Origin: an uncultured Nitrospira sp.
Lineage (GTDB): Bacteria > Nitrospirota > Nitrospiria > Nitrospirales > Nitrospiraceae
DNA length: 41,588 bases
Assembly: GCA_946479785.1 (NCBI GenBank)
Contig: CAMLHQ010000023.1
Location: forward strand, 1 to 41,588
Reading direction: 5' to 3'
How positions within the stretch are numbered: position 1 is the stretch's first letter; every line of letters starts with the position of its first letter. Under the pieces are notes generated by a model. It ran no database searches. It saw nothing but the letters and a program-made list of their open reading frames with translations, and was not told where the DNA came from. The position numbers were made by a program, and so were the translations under genes. Shown here in pieces: positions 1 to 6,854 of this stretch.

Positions 1-550
1 CCTTGACAACGACGCATTGTCCGATGTCGAGCCGGCCGATATCATGGGCGACCTCCCATCCATAGCGGATGTCCTCCCATTCTTTTTCGCTGGGTTTCCG
101 GGTCGTCAACGCTCCCTCTTCCGCCAGAATCCCCTCGAGCCCGAATGTCGACTCGCAAATCGTAATGCCTTCCTTTTCCAACTCTTTGGCGAGTTCCCGC
201 AGGATGTCATCGTCTTTCCACAGCGCCAATCTGGTCGCCAACGCCAAGGTGCGAAAATCTGGACGCACGGTGGTAAACACGTGCGTCTTTTTAATGCCGC
301 CCAGCATGACGGCCTGATGCACCTGATCGTCCTTGAACGCATTGATGAGCTTATTGAGCTGGCCGATCTTAATCCAGTGGATGCGGTCGACGTGATTCGC
401 CAGCTCCGGATCCGTTTCCCCCTCATGGGCGACAGCCGAAACGTGATAGCCCAACTTCCTCGCATTATCGGCGAAGATGATCGGAAATCGGCCGTTGCCG
501 GCAATTAGTCCCAACCGCTCACCACCAACGACTTGAGGCCCTTGCGTCAC
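1..550 (-). CDS. lpxI: UDP-2,3-diacylglucosamine pyrophosphatase LpxI (partial)
   Basis: The visible N-terminal 183 codons match the LpxI (DUF1009) family, which hydrolyses UDP-2,3-diacylglucosamine to lipid X and UMP in lipid A synthesis and replaces LpxH in many bacteria. The frame opens with a GTG at 548-550, five bases after the lpxA stop, with a GAGGAG-type ribosome site inside the end of lpxA. The protein begins MTQGPQVVGGERLGLIAGNG; the glycine-rich 'LGLIAGNGRFPI' opening and the 'HQAVMLGGIKKTHVF' region near residue 80 are typical of the family. The gene runs off the left edge, so the C-terminal catalytic domain is not seen. Its place directly after lpxA supports the assignment. The start is a best guess because GTG is the only well-placed initiator. 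Confidence 0.86.
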   Translation of the reverse strand, partial: MTQGPQVVGGERLGLIAGNGRFPIIFADNARKLGYHVSAVAHEGETDPELANHVDRIHWIKIGQLNKLINAFKDDQVHQAVMLGGIKKTHVFTTVRPDFRTLALATRLALWKDDDILRELAKELEKEGITICESTFGLEGILAEEGALTTRKPSEKEWEDIRYGWEVAHDIGRLDIGQCVVVK

Positions 551-555
551 AGAGT

Positions 556-1362
556 CTACTCCTCGTCTTCCTCGTCCTTGCCCACCGACCGGCAGATGCC
601 TCGCTTGGTGCCTTCCAGAAAGGACAGCACGGCCATGACGTCCGGCTGATCCCCGAATTCCACCTTCGCCAGTTTTGCCGCTTCGGCCGTGCGATGGCCG
701 GATCTGAAGAGGATGTCATAGGCCCGTTTCAACACCGCCACCCGATCAGAGGAGAACCCATGGCGGCGTAAGCCGACGGAATTCAGTCCGTACATCCGTG
801 CTCGGTAACCTCCGGCCGCGCGCATGAACGGCGGGAGGTCTTGTCCCAGGGCGCAGCACCCGCCGACCATCGAGTAGGCACCGATGCGGACGAACTGATG
901 GATGCCGGACAGACCGCCGATGATCGCATGGTCGCCGATTGTAATGTGCCCGGCAAGGCTGGCCGCATTCGCCATGATCAGGTGGTTGCCCAACCGGCAA
1001 TCATGCGCTACATGGACGTAGGCCATCAGAAAATTCTTGTGTCCAATAGACGTCACTCCGCCGCCCTCCACCGTCGCGCGATTGACCGTCACATACTCCC
1101 GGAGGACATTGTCATCTCCTATTACGACCTTTGTCGGTTCCCCTTTGTAACCCAGATGTTGTGGCGGTCCACCGATTGAGACAAACGGATGCAACTCGCA
1201 CCGCTCACCGATGTCCGTCCAGCCTTCAACCGTCACCTGGGACAGGAGTCGCGTCCCCTTCCCGATGGTGACGTGCTCTCCCACGACGCAAAACGGCCCG
1301 ACCACGACGTCGGCGGCGAGCTGCGCCTTCGGATGGACAATGGCATGTGGATGAATCTGCAC
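556..1362 (-). CDS. lpxA: Acyl-ACP--UDP-N-acetylglucosamine O-acyltransferase LpxA
   Basis: LpxA catalyses the first step of lipid A synthesis, moving a 3-hydroxyacyl chain from ACP to UDP-GlcNAc in the cytoplasm. The 268-residue product has the expected length and is built of imperfect hexapeptide repeats (left-handed beta helix) from the N-terminus to about residue 190, followed by a helical C-terminal part. The catalytic histidine is His120 in 'VHVAHDC', equivalent to His125 of the E. coli enzyme. The start is GTG with GGGAGG six bases upstream, and that ribosome site lies in the loop of a hairpin (1364-1380). It lies between fabZ and lpxI, a standard lipid A gene order. An acidic tail (KDEEDEE) ends the protein. 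Confidence 0.96.
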   Translation of the reverse strand: MQIHPHAIVHPKAQLAADVVVGPFCVVGEHVTIGKGTRLLSQVTVEGWTDIGERCELHPFVSIGGPPQHLGYKGEPTKVVIGDDNVLREYVTVNRATVEGGGVTSIGHKNFLMAYVHVAHDCRLGNHLIMANAASLAGHITIGDHAIIGGLSGIHQFVRIGAYSMVGGCCALGQDLPPFMRAAGGYRARMYGLNSVGLRRHGFSSDRVAVLKRAYDILFRSGHRTAEAAKLAKVEFGDQPDVMAVLSFLEGTKRGICRSVGKDEEDEE

Positions 1363-1363
1363 T

Positions 1364-1380
1364 CTGAACCTCCCGTTCAG
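1364..1380 (-). promoter_or_regulatory. Hairpin presenting the lpxA ribosome-binding site
   Basis: On the minus strand CTGAAC-GGGAG-GTTCAG forms a perfect 6-bp stem with a 5-base loop, ending one base before the lpxA GTG start. The Shine-Dalgarno GGGAGG is mostly in the loop with its last G in the stem. The structure is seen in the sequence; a role in translational control is inferred. Confidence 0.45.
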
Positions 1381-1444
1381 TTAATCGTTATCCGTGAATG
1401 ACCCTCGCGCCTTGAATCGACAGCTCACGACTCACGTTAACGAT

Positions 1445-1894
1445 TCACTTTAACTCTTTCTCTTCCGTTACCATGGCAGTCACTTCTGCTTCGCACACGA
1501 GCTCGGCGTCGACGAATGCTTTGCCTTGCATTTTCCAGAATGGCTGCCGCTTCTTGAGGACGTCGATCTCAAAGCGAAGGCGATCGCCAGGGACGACCGG
1601 TTTACGAAACTTGGCCCCATCGACACCGGTCAGATAGACAACCGGCCTTGTCGCCGCTCCCAGCGATTTAAACGCTAGCAGCCCTCCCACCTGCGCCATC
1701 GCTTCCAGGATCAACACGCCCGGCATGACCGGTCGCCCGGGAAAATGCCCTTGAAAGAATGGTTCATTGACCGTGACATTCTTGATCCCGACAATCCGCC
1801 GATCCGGCTCCAATTCGAGCACTCGGTCGACGAGTAAAAAAGGATACCGATGAGGCAAGAGCGCTTGAATCTCGGCTTGTTCCATCACGGACAT
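1445..1894 (-). CDS. fabZ: 3-hydroxyacyl-[acyl-carrier-protein] dehydratase FabZ
   Basis: FabZ dehydrates (3R)-hydroxyacyl-ACP to trans-2-enoyl-ACP in fatty-acid elongation and competes with LpxA for hydroxyacyl-ACP, which explains its place in this operon. The 149-residue protein is a single hot-dog fold domain. The signature '[20 protein letters not shown]' carries the catalytic His50 and Glu64. The ATG start has GAGAGGAG about seven bases upstream. An 82-base spacer separates it from lpxA and 173 bases separate it from the preceding skp-like gene. In many Gram-negatives lpxD lies between skp and fabZ; here the 173-base gap is too short for it. Confidence 0.96.
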   Translation of the reverse strand: MSVMEQAEIQALLPHRYPFLLVDRVLELEPDRRIVGIKNVTVNEPFFQGHFPGRPVMPGVLILEAMAQVGGLLAFKSLGAATRPVVYLTGVDGAKFRKPVVPGDRLRFEIDVLKKRQPFWKMQGKAFVDAELVCEAEVTAMVTEEKELK

Positions 1895-2067
1895 CGTCGA
1901 CTCCTCTCAAATAAGATCCCTTCCCAGCTAGCTCGATTCTCTCTCCCGAGGCAGGCGGGATTGGTTCCCTACTGTGCGCATCGAACGAGCACGCCCATGG
2001 TAACGCCGTTCGATCATTCTGGAGCGCGCGTTCGGCGGGCACGGGGGACCATCCTGGCCGCCTCTTC

Positions 2068-2604
2068 TCACTTGTTTTGGCGGTCGAATTCCTTGACCAC
2101 CTGCTCCGTCACATCCAATCCGGGCTGGTGATAGATCACAATCTTGATGAGGGCTTCATTCCCCCTGTCGATGACCGCAATGTAGCCTTCCTTCTGGGCG
2201 ACCGCTTGCGCCGCATCTTGAACTTTCTTCGCGTACTCGGCGACCATTTCGCGCTGTTTTTGCTGGATTTCGCGGTTGAAATCGGCAAGACGCCGCTGAT
2301 AGGCCTCGAGCTTGGACTGGAACTGATTCTGCTTGTCCTGCTTGGCCGCTTCACTGAGCTTGCCGTCTTGAATCGCCTGTTCCAGCTCCTTCAACTCCTG
2401 ATCGTCGGAATTGATGATTTTCTGCCTGGTCGTCGAATAGGCCTTCAACTCTTCCAACGCCCGTTTGCCCGCCTTGGATTTCTCGATGACCAGCTGTTGG
2501 TCCATGACCCCGACTCTCACGGGATCGGCCGCCCATGCCGTCGATAGCAGGGCCCCCCAGAAGGCCCCAATACTCATCAGAGACACCCATCTGCTCCTGT
2601 TCAT
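2068..2604 (-). CDS. skp: OmpH/Skp family periplasmic chaperone
   Basis: The 178-residue protein starts with a Sec signal peptide (hydrophobic segment to 'AWAADP', cleavage near residue 25) and continues as a Skp/OmpH-type protein: a short beta region ('VRVGVMDQQLVIEKSKAG'), a long charged coiled-coil hairpin from about residue 50 to 140, then a C-terminal strand region ('GYIAVIDRG'). Skp binds unfolded outer-membrane proteins in the periplasm and hands them to BamA. It is the second of two tandem skp-like genes downstream of bamA, 39 bases after the first. The symbol rests on family membership; which of the two copies is the functional Skp cannot be told. Confidence 0.88.
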   Translation of the reverse strand: MNRSRWVSLMSIGAFWGALLSTAWAADPVRVGVMDQQLVIEKSKAGKRALEELKAYSTTRQKIINSDDQELKELEQAIQDGKLSEAAKQDKQNQFQSKLEAYQRRLADFNREIQQKQREMVAEYAKKVQDAAQAVAQKEGYIAVIDRGNEALIKIVIYHQPGLDVTEQVVKEFDRQNK

Positions 2605-2643
2605 CGCTTTTCCTCCTCTCCCTCACTCAGTCGAATGCTATGT

Positions 2644-3201
2644 TTACGGATATTCTTTATTGAACTCTTCGATGACTTGATCGGTGATGTCCAGCTCCGC
2701 GGCGCCGAAAACAGCCGGGCCACCCTTCCCCTTGTCGATAACGACCTGTAACCCGTTTCGTTTCGCGACCTTGCCGACGACGGCCTCCACTTTATCACGG
2801 AATGCCTCAAGCACATCTTTCTGTTTTTCCTGCACCTCTCGATTCAACTCCCCGGCCTTCTGCTGATACTCCCCCATGCGGCGTCGAAACGCCTGTTCCC
2901 GCTCGCTCTTGGCCGCAGGACTGAGCACGCTGGCCTGCTTGATGAAATCTTCCTCCATGCGACGCAGCTCCTTTTCTTCCATCTCGATCAACGTCTGCCG
3001 ATTTTTCGCAAAGGCGGCCAGCGAATCCTTCGCCTTCTTTCCCGCATTCGAATCGTTGAGCAACCGGCCGGGATCGACGAGCCCGATCTTGCCCTCGATC
3101 TTGGGACTGGCACAGCCGGCCGTGGCGACAATCATCAGGGCCAAGCCCATTGTCACCAGCCGTTGCCAGTGCCAGATCGCTTCCGAATAATACGCCGACA
3201 T
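2644..3201 (-). CDS. OmpH/Skp family protein, probable lipoprotein
   Basis: This 185-residue protein has the same layout as its downstream neighbour (beta strand 'GKIGLVDPGRLLNDS', coiled-coil arm, C-terminal 'LQVVIDKGKGG' and 'DITDQVIEEFNKEYP'), so the two look like diverged tandem paralogues. Its N-terminus differs: a hydrophobic segment ends in 'ATAGCASPK', a possible lipobox with Cys about residue 30, which would anchor it to a membrane. The lipobox is imperfect (Thr at -3), so a plain signal anchor remains possible. The ATG at 3199-3201 is chosen because it follows a purine-rich AAGAAGG; an ATG 17 codons further in is an alternative. It starts 20 bases after the bamA stop. Confidence 0.82.
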   Translation of the reverse strand: MSAYYSEAIWHWQRLVTMGLALMIVATAGCASPKIEGKIGLVDPGRLLNDSNAGKKAKDSLAAFAKNRQTLIEMEEKELRRMEEDFIKQASVLSPAAKSEREQAFRRRMGEYQQKAGELNREVQEKQKDVLEAFRDKVEAVVGKVAKRNGLQVVIDKGKGGPAVFGAAELDITDQVIEEFNKEYP

Positions 3202-3220
3202 CCTTCTTACCCCTTCGAGC

Positions 3221-5620
3221 TTAGAAGATAGACCCGATCGTGAATTCAAAGACACCCTTCCGTTCGCCTTCGCGCGGAGAAAGGTTGATGCCGTAGGCCG
3301 CTCGCAACGGTCCGAAGGGCGAGATCCAGCGTCCTTCAAGACCGGCAGATTTGCGGAGATTGAACGAGACGGACTCATCTGCGCCAAATCCTTTCCCGTA
3401 GTCGAAGAAGATCACCCCGTTGAGTTTCGCCTCCTGGGAGATAGTAAAGATAAAATCGTTATTGAAAATCAGTTCTTTTGACGCGCCGAGGAGCGTGAAT
3501 GTGGTCGGGTCGACCGGCCCTGCTCGGCCGAATACAAAGCCTCGCATCGTATTGATGCCTCCGACGAAGAAGAGTTCGGTGAGAGGAACTGGCTTGTCCG
3601 CGATAGGTTGGGCGACTCCATAGCGAGCATGAACCGAGAATCGGGTGTCTAAGGGCAGCGGAGTATATTTGAGCACGTCGAAATAGTATTTATAGAAATT
3701 GTTGCTGCCCCCCAAATAGGGAGTGCCGAGATCGAACCCCACGCTGGTTCGCCATCCGGTTCTCGGATCGAGATAATAGTCTCTGGTGTCGCGAGCCAGT
3801 GACGTTCGGAACCCGGTTGTCGTCTGATTTCCCAGCTGCCGGCAGATGACCAGGGCCGGATTGATAAGACAGTTACTATTGGGATCTTCGTAGTTCAATT
3901 GTTCCGCCATCAGACTGATGCTTCCGGTGACATACTCGGAGAGCCACCGGCCGAACGTGAGACTCACCCCGGATTTCTTTTCGAAGTACGTGATGTAGTT
4001 GGTCATGCTGCGGTATATGTCCACTTGCATGGACGTCAACGAGTCGTTCAAATAGGGATTGCGGAAGGTGATCAACCCGAGCGTCCGCTGCTGGCCCAGC
4101 TGTCCACGGATACGGCCCATCCAACCGTTGCCGCCTAGATTACCCTCGGTAATATCGGCAATCGCCACCAATTTATCCAACGTACTGAACCCGCCGCCGA
4201 TGCTGAACTGGCCAGTCGGTTTTTCTTTGACACGCACGTTTAAATCGACTTTGTCCGGGTCCACCTGCTGCGGCAGGATTTCCACGGTTTCGAAAAAGTT
4301 GAGGTTGTTGAGGCGCTGGAAGCTCCGTTTGAGTGACGGCGTATCGATGACGTCTTGCTCGTCCACGCGCAGCTCGCGGCGGATGACGTTATCCTTGGTC
4401 TTGTCGTTGCCGTTCACATTAATCTGGCGAATACGCATCATCTCCCCTTCTTTGATATTGAAGATGATGGTGGCGGTGCGTTCCTGGGCGTTAGGATTGA
4501 CGTTGGGAGAGACGTCGGCAAAGGCATACCCTTTGCTGCCATACAGATCGGTCATACGGGTAATTTCGTCGCGGATCTTCTGTCGCTGAAAGATTTCCCC
4601 CGGCTTGATTTTCATCTTGTCGCGAAGTTCCGGGTCTTCAAAGACCGTATTGCCGCGGAATCCCACTTCGGCGACCGTGAACGGTTCTCCCTCAACGACG
4701 GGGTAGGTCACGACAAACCATTTCTTATCCTCACTGAGCTCAAGGGATGGCAGACCGACCTGCGCATTCAGGTATCCTTTATTGAGGAGCACTTCCCTGA
4801 TCCGTTCGACGTCATTGTTCATTTCCTCGCGTTTGAGAACACCGGCATCCGACAAGAACGAGGGCAGTTTCATCTGCGTAAACAGCCCATACCAGGGGAC
4901 CCACTCGCGCGTCGCCGTGACCTTGAATATTTCTGATTTGGTGGCGGCCCGCATCCCCTCGAAATTCACCGTTTTGACTTTGGCCTTGTCTCCTTCTTTG
5001 ATGAAAAAGGTGAGGCGCTTGCGGTCTTCATCCAATGTCTGCACGATCGGGATGACCTGGGCGTTGAAAAAGCCGTCTTCCTGGTAAGCCAGGCGGATTT
5101 TCTCGGCGCTTTCCTTAGCCTGTTGCTGGTCGAGAAAGGCCTGGCTCTTGATGGTGATCTTTTCCTTCAGCTTGTCGTCGCTCAGCTCCTCATTGCCGTC
5201 GAAGACAATCTCGGTGATGAACGGTTTCTCGCGGACAAGAAAGGCGAGCGCTATGCCCTGAGGAGTCGACTCCGTCTCGACCTGCACGTCCTCGAAATAT
5301 CCTGTCTCATAGAGGATCTTAATCTGCCCACGGACGTTCTCCGGCGTATAGGGATCGCCCGGTTTCAACGTCAACCGCCCTTGGATGGCCGCCAACTCGA
5401 TTTTTTTATTCCCGCGAATCTCAATCGAGGCCACTTTCGGAGGCGATGGCTGAGCCGCCGTCTCGCGCACGAGGCCGACCCCGAGAAGTATCGCGACCAG
5501 CAACAGGAGAAACCAGCGGAGGCCCTGTACGGATGACACCTCCTTCACTAGAACAACAGCGCTCCCGAAAGACGCACCAAGTATGACGACCCCATTGAAG
5601 GCCTCAATCAGTGGAGACAT
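3221..5620 (-). CDS. bamA: Outer membrane protein assembly factor BamA
   Basis: BamA is the Omp85 core of the machine that inserts beta-barrel proteins into the outer membrane. A signal sequence ('GLRWFLLLLVAILLGVG' ending 'ETAAQP') precedes POTRA repeats spanning roughly the next 340 residues, recognisable by motifs such as 'IEIRGNKKI', 'IVFDGNEELSD', 'VGFRGNTVFED' and 'INVNGNDKTKD'. The C-terminal half is the 16-strand barrel with the conserved 'GGINTMRGF' loop-6 motif and a terminal phenylalanine. The start is uncertain: ATG 5620 has a GGTGAAGGG ribosome site, but it puts about 35 residues before the signal core; a GTG at 5548 gives a more ordinary signal peptide and ATG 5659 is also open. 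It heads the operon with skp-like genes, fabZ, lpxA and lpxI. Confidence 0.95.
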   Translation of the reverse strand: MSPLIEAFNGVVILGASFGSAVVLVKEVSSVQGLRWFLLLLVAILLGVGLVRETAAQPSPPKVASIEIRGNKKIELAAIQGRLTLKPGDPYTPENVRGQIKILYETGYFEDVQVETESTPQGIALAFLVREKPFITEIVFDGNEELSDDKLKEKITIKSQAFLDQQQAKESAEKIRLAYQEDGFFNAQVIPIVQTLDEDRKRLTFFIKEGDKAKVKTVNFEGMRAATKSEIFKVTATREWVPWYGLFTQMKLPSFLSDAGVLKREEMNNDVERIREVLLNKGYLNAQVGLPSLELSEDKKWFVVTYPVVEGEPFTVAEVGFRGNTVFEDPELRDKMKIKPGEIFQRQKIRDEITRMTDLYGSKGYAFADVSPNVNPNAQERTATIIFNIKEGEMMRIRQINVNGNDKTKDNVIRRELRVDEQDVIDTPSLKRSFQRLNNLNFFETVEILPQQVDPDKVDLNVRVKEKPTGQFSIGGGFSTLDKLVAIADITEGNLGGNGWMGRIRGQLGQQRTLGLITFRNPYLNDSLTSMQVDIYRSMTNYITYFEKKSGVSLTFGRWLSEYVTGSISLMAEQLNYEDPNSNCLINPALVICRQLGNQTTTGFRTSLARDTRDYYLDPRTGWRTSVGFDLGTPYLGGSNNFYKYYFDVLKYTPLPLDTRFSVHARYGVAQPIADKPVPLTELFFVGGINTMRGFVFGRAGPVDPTTFTLLGASKELIFNNDFIFTISQEAKLNGVIFFDYGKGFGADESVSFNLRKSAGLEGRWISPFGPLRAAYGINLSPREGERKGVFEFTIGSIF

Positions 5621-5764
5621 GACGCCCTTCACCTCAAGCCCCGTCGCAATAGAAGGCATGCCCGGGGCCGTCGATGACAACGGCAACGATGGTTGCTGAC
5701 GTGAGATGCATACGCGCGCGACGCCGCAGCATCAGCCACGAACCACCGTGTGAGAAACTCTCGG

Positions 5765-5793
5765 ATTATATGGGGCAAGTATTTCAATGTAAA
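5765..5793 (-). promoter_or_regulatory. Sigma70-type promoter for the bamA operon
   Basis: Minus-strand TTTACA (5788-5793), a 17-base spacer, then a perfect TATAAT (5765-5770). The predicted transcript starts near 5758, leaving a leader of about 140 bases to the ATG at 5620. Confidence 0.7.
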
Positions 5794-5849
5794 GCGGATT
5801 TGGCCCGAATCTCCTCATCCGGAGCGGGCTTTTGTACATCGTCGAATTC

Positions 5850-5878
5850 TTGACTTCACCTACCCCATCACATACTAT
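5850..5878 (+). promoter_or_regulatory. Sigma70-type promoter for galU
   Basis: TTGACT (5850-5855), a 17-base spacer, then TACTAT (5873-5878). The expected transcription start is six to seven bases downstream, which falls on or next to the galU ATG at 5885, so the mRNA looks leaderless. No Shine-Dalgarno sequence precedes that ATG, which agrees with this reading. Confidence 0.6.
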
Positions 5879-5884
5879 CGCGCT

Positions 5885-6790
5885 ATGTCCCGAACAGAAG
5901 TTCGCAAAGCCATTCTTCCTGCCGCCGGACTCGGCACCAGGTTCCTTCCCGCGACAAAAGCCTCTCCGAAAGAAATGCTTCCGCTTGTCGACAAACCGTT
6001 GATTCAATATGCGGTGGAAGAAGCCGTCGCGTCAGGAATCGAAGACATCATCGTCATCACGGGCCGCGGCAAGCGAGCGATCGAAGATCATTTCGACCGG
6101 TCTGTCGAATTGGAAGAAAACCTCAAAGGCAACGGCAAAGGCCAGCTCCTCAGCCAGATCAGACACATTTCCAATCTCGCGAATTTCTGCTACGTGCGCC
6201 AGTCGGAAGCCCTCGGCCTCGGACATGCCGTGCTCTGCGCCCAGCATTTGATCGGCGATGAACCCTTTGCCATCATGTTGAGCGATGAAATCATCGACGC
6301 CCAGGTTCCCAGCCTGGCGCAGCTCATTCACACGTATAAGAAGCGGCACGGGGCTGTCCTGGGCGTCCAGGAAGTTCCACATCAAGAAGTGAACCGCTAC
6401 GGTATCGTCTCGCCGGGCCGAATTTCCGACGGCCTCTATAAGGTAACCGACCTGGTCGAAAAGCCGGCCCCGGCGGATGCCCCTTCGAACCTTGCCGTCA
6501 TCGGCCGGTATATATTGCCGCCCGAAATCTTTCCAATCTTACGCAAAACGAAGCCAGGCAAGAACGGAGAGATTCAGCTGACAGATGCGCTGAGGGAATT
6601 GGCGAAAACTTCCCCGATGTATGCGCTGGAGATAAAGGGCAACCGCTACGACGCAGGCGACAAGTTGGGATTTTTGATTGCGACCGTCGAGTTTGCCTTG
6701 AAAAGCCCCTCGTTGGGCGCGGACTTTGCCGATTACCTCCGACACCGCACGGAGTCATCCGGCGAACATCGCCGCACCAATAGAGCCTAG
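5885..6790 (+). CDS. galU: UTP--glucose-1-phosphate uridylyltransferase GalU
   Basis: GalU makes UDP-glucose from UTP and glucose-1-phosphate, feeding LPS core, glycan and trehalose/glycogen pathways. The 301-residue product shows the nucleotidyltransferase motif 'AILPAAGLGTRFLPATKASP' at the N-terminus, the 'MLPLVDKPLIQYAVEEA' segment, 'LGLGHAV' and 'MLSDEII' near the metal site, and the family-typical 'EKP' and 'YDAGDKLGF' near the C-terminus. The ATG at 5885 places the conserved motif nine residues in, as in homologues; the frame is open upstream but that stretch is unlike the family and contains the promoter. It diverges from bamA and is followed by lon after 64 bases. Confidence 0.95.
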   Translation: MSRTEVRKAILPAAGLGTRFLPATKASPKEMLPLVDKPLIQYAVEEAVASGIEDIIVITGRGKRAIEDHFDRSVELEENLKGNGKGQLLSQIRHISNLANFCYVRQSEALGLGHAVLCAQHLIGDEPFAIMLSDEIIDAQVPSLAQLIHTYKKRHGAVLGVQEVPHQEVNRYGIVSPGRISDGLYKVTDLVEKPAPADAPSNLAVIGRYILPPEIFPILRKTKPGKNGEIQLTDALRELAKTSPMYALEIKGNRYDAGDKLGFLIATVEFALKSPSLGADFADYLRHRTESSGEHRRTNRA

Positions 6791-6808
6791 CCATCGCATC
6801 AGCAACTT

Positions 6809-6826
6809 TGCGAAGATACATTCGCA
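6809..6826 (+). promoter_or_regulatory. Perfect dyad upstream of lon
   Basis: TGCGAA-GATACA-TTCGCA, a 6-6-6 inverted repeat 28 bases before the lon start, in the 64-base galU-lon gap. It could be an operator or a small mRNA hairpin. No convincing promoter was seen around it, so the role is open. Confidence 0.3.
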
Positions 6827-6854
6827 CCTGAACTGAGATCGTGAGACCACTCCG

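Noticed and set aside
1383..1445. AATCGTTA and TAACGATT inverted repeat around the fabZ-lpxA gap.
   Set aside because: Arms are 8 bases and 47 bases apart, one reaching into the fabZ stop codon; not convincing as a terminator or operator.
1895..2067. Gap between skp and fabZ examined for a short lpxD remnant or a pup-like gene.
   Set aside because: The longest minus-strand frame opening with ATG in the gap is about 29 codons, with no family resemblance.
5750..5884. In-frame extension of galU by 45 codons.
   Set aside because: The stretch carries both promoters of the divergent region and does not resemble GalU N-termini; the ATG at 5885 fits the family.
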